From Spirochaetales bacterium (GTDB taxonomy: Bacteria > Spirochaetota > Spirochaetia > JAIPGG01), in contig JAIPGG010000022.1 of NCBI GenBank assembly GCA_021736255.1, forward strand, positions 1 to 32,781: a stretch of 32,781 nucleotides of DNA, given 5' to 3'. How positions within the stretch are numbered: the first letter of the stretch is position 1; every line of letters starts with the position of its first letter. Positions 31,301-32,781 of the stretch are shown piece after piece. Below the pieces are notes generated by a model. The model made no database searches. It was not told where the DNA came from and saw only the letters and a program-made list of their open reading frames with translations. A program made the position numbers and the translations under genes.

Positions 31301-32203
31301 CTACAAAATCGCTGCCAGTATCGATTCGGCCAGACGAAACGAGAGTGGAATGGTCACCACCCCGACAACAGTCGTAAGAAGCACCGCCATGCCCGGATGG
31401 GGAGAATCCACCCCGTAGCGTGCAGGAAGCACATAGGAGAAGACCGCCGCCGGAAGGCTCGAAGCGACAACCACAACGGTTGCGGTTATTCCCTCGATGC
31501 GGAACAGGAGAACTGCTGCAAGCCCCGCACCGAAACCGATCACCATTCGCAGAATGATTGCAGCAGCAAGATCCCGATCGGGAACGATCCGTTTTCCATA
31601 GAGGGAAACACCCAGGGCAAAGGCCGCCAGCGGCGGAGCAACTCTCCCTCCGAACTCAAAAGCGGATTGAATCACCGAAGGCAGATTAATACCTAAAAAG
31701 CGCAGGAGGAAACCGACGACAATCGCCCAGAGTATCGGCGAAAGAGCGATCTCCTTCAGCCCCCGTTTGGACATACTGCCGGTTACGATCACGATCCCCA
31801 GGGTAAAGATAAAAAAGGTCTGGATTTGATCGTAGACGATAATCAGACTCATTGGCTGGTTGCCGCCCCAAAGCTCCATCAGGGGGATTCCCAAAAAACC
31901 GGAGTTCATAAAGATAACCGGCGGTACAAAGGATCTTCGATCGGAACCGAAAATACGACAATAGAGCAAGGAAAGAACGAGGAGAACACCGACAACCATA
32001 CTGGTCGCCCCCGCAAGCTTTCCCACGGTGTTTATGTTGATGTCCGAACCCGCCAGCGATGCGATTATCAAGAGGGGCATAAAAAAATCAGTTATGATTC
32101 GGACCAGGGTCTCCTCGGAGATACGGAAAACCAGGTTCATTACATAACCGCCGAGGATCAGAAAAAAGAGGGGAAAGAGGATTCGAAAGGCTTCAGCTAC
32201 CAT
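31301..32203 (-). CDS. AEC-family membrane transporter
   Basis: From ATG 32203 (GGGAG six bases upstream) the product has 300 residues and about ten membrane helices in two bundles. The pattern fits the auxin efflux carrier family: MVAEAFRILFPLFFLILGGYVMN, DFFMPLLIIASLAG, the short MNSGFLGIPLMELWGG crossover, and PPLAAFALGVSLYGKRIV. Bacterial members move malonate, malate or other small organic anions; the substrate here is unknown. It is convergent with the molybdoenzyme, with three bases between stop codons. The open frame extends to 32239, but that start has no ribosome site. Confidence 0.82.
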   Translation of the reverse strand: MVAEAFRILFPLFFLILGGYVMNLVFRISEETLVRIITDFFMPLLIIASLAGSDININTVGKLAGATSMVVGVLLVLSLLYCRIFGSDRRSFVPPVIFMNSGFLGIPLMELWGGNQPMSLIIVYDQIQTFFIFTLGIVIVTGSMSKRGLKEIALSPILWAIVVGFLLRFLGINLPSVIQSAFEFGGRVAPPLAAFALGVSLYGKRIVPDRDLAAAIILRMVIGFGAGLAAVLLFRIEGITATVVVVASSLPAAVFSYVLPARYGVDSPHPGMAVLLTTVVGVVTIPLSFRLAESILAAIL

Positions 32204-32582
32204 CAGAAACTCCCACACTATCAAAGGATATAGGACCACCGGCTCTCTGGCCGCACTCGATCCGTTTGGCCGTCACCATCAAGAACGTCTGCAGCAAGCC
32301 CGCATCGCCGGGAAAGCGGAGGGCCTTAAAATAGTTCCTGATCGTCATGGATTGAAAAAGAATAAATCAAGCGGCAGTTCCTTTCAAGTAAACGAGCTTT
32401 CACCGCTGAGTTTGCCCCGCTGATGAGCTTCCAAAGGCGGCCGGACCAGGCAGACAATATAGAAAAATTATTATACTCTTGACTATCTTGCGTAGAGAAT
32501 GGTAGATATAGCCTCTGCGGCCGGGTATCACAACCCTTTCAGGGAAGGCCGATTTCCGTATTTACCGCAATGGAGAAACCGC
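32204..32582. other. 379-base gap without a gene
   Basis: The stretch separates the divergent AEC and thioredoxin-like genes. 32240-32460 holds no convincing reading frame, RNA gene or repeat that I can see. 32460-32510 is AT-rich and carries the promoter noted separately. A TATACT at 32472-32477 could be a second -10 box. Confidence 0.5.
32479..32508 (+). promoter_or_regulatory. Candidate promoter of the thioredoxin-like gene
   Basis: TTGACT (32479-32484) is followed after 18 bases by TAGATA (32503-32508), about 75 bases before the ATG. The -35 match is good and the -10 match is weak. Confidence 0.4.
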
Positions 32583-32781
32583 ATGCAGTCTGAATCATTA
32601 ACCATCGATGGTATGGAAATCCTCGAGAACCTCGAACAAATCGATCGATTCATTGATGAGAACCCGTTTGTTCTTTTGTATCTCTCCCGTTTGGACTGTG
32701 GAGTCTGCAAGAGTCTTCGGCCTCGGGTTTCGACCATGATGGAGTCCTTCGAAAACTCCCGGACCGCCTATATCGACCTCG
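32583..32781 (+). CDS. Thioredoxin-like protein (partial, runs off the end)
   Basis: Sixty-six codons are visible from ATG 32583, with GGAGA upstream. The start of a thioredoxin fold is clear: a helix (IDRFIDENP), strand FVLLYLSRLDCGVCKSLRPR with the active-site pair CGVC, then TAYIDL. CGVC is not the usual CGPC. The remainder lies outside the window. Likely a thiol-disulfide protein of the cytoplasm, since no signal peptide is seen. Confidence 0.75.
   Translation, partial: MQSESLTIDGMEILENLEQIDRFIDENPFVLLYLSRLDCGVCKSLRPRVSTMMESFENSRTAYIDL

Noticed and set aside
32240-32340. Faint resemblance of a plus-strand reading (QERLQQARIAGKAEGLK) to a serine-recombinase tail
   Set aside because: Too short, low complexity and without catalytic region or adjacent repeats; not enough to call a mobile-element remnant.

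Overview
The window looks like a stretch of chromosome from a free-living, largely anaerobic spirochaete (Spirochaetaceae / Sediminispirochaeta-like). This is inferred from gene content only: a small outer-membrane barrel of the spirochaetal DUF3996 type, a topoisomerase IV pair with the EGQSASG/HPHGDASI sequence variants, a CX2CX8CX5C hybrid-cluster protein, a ferredoxin:thioredoxin reductase catalytic chain, a molybdopterin enzyme and many Fe-S proteins. GC content is moderate to high and genes are densely packed. I see no insertion sequence, phage, CRISPR array, rRNA or tRNA.

Layout. 1-95: end of an outside gene and a hairpin. 96-5811: Lrp/AsnC regulator, PhoR-like kinase, hydroxylamine reductase (hcp) divergent from an HcpR-like Crp/Fnr regulator, and a methyltransferase. 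5911-8314: an OmpR-type response regulator and its kinase, whose periplasmic loop holds a Met-Gly repeat. 8303-12979 (minus): topoisomerase IV parE-parC followed by a ubiquitin-like/Mut7-C protein; a large inverted repeat surrounds the parE promoter region. 13204-14307: KDG-kinase-like sugar kinase. 14351-17864: ferrous iron locus (FeoC-like regulator, NifX-like protein, FeoB, FeoA) with a good promoter and a DtxR/IdeR-like box before feoA. 18035-19874: two-subunit isopropylmalate dehydratase-type enzyme. 19935-23771 (minus): a three-gene envelope operon of two related outer-membrane proteins with a lipoprotein between them; the lipoprotein gene carries an apparent one-base frameshift. 23878-24537: ferredoxin:thioredoxin reductase plus glutaredoxin. 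24617-27748: hypothetical protein, Fe-S aldo/keto reductase, YchF, small membrane protein. 27858-32203: DUF3996-type barrel, mobA overlapping a molybdoenzyme, and an AEC transporter. 32583-end: start of a thioredoxin-like protein.

Genes that appear to work together: hcp and its regulator in nitrosative stress; the two-component pair; topoisomerase IV; the Feo genes; mobA supplying Mo-bisPGD to the adjacent enzyme; and the FTR/glutaredoxin redox pair. The least explained parts are the envelope operon at 19935-23771, the inverted repeat at parE, the Met-rich sensor, and a run of transcription units whose -10 box sits only 5-6 bases before the start codon, as in leaderless mRNAs.
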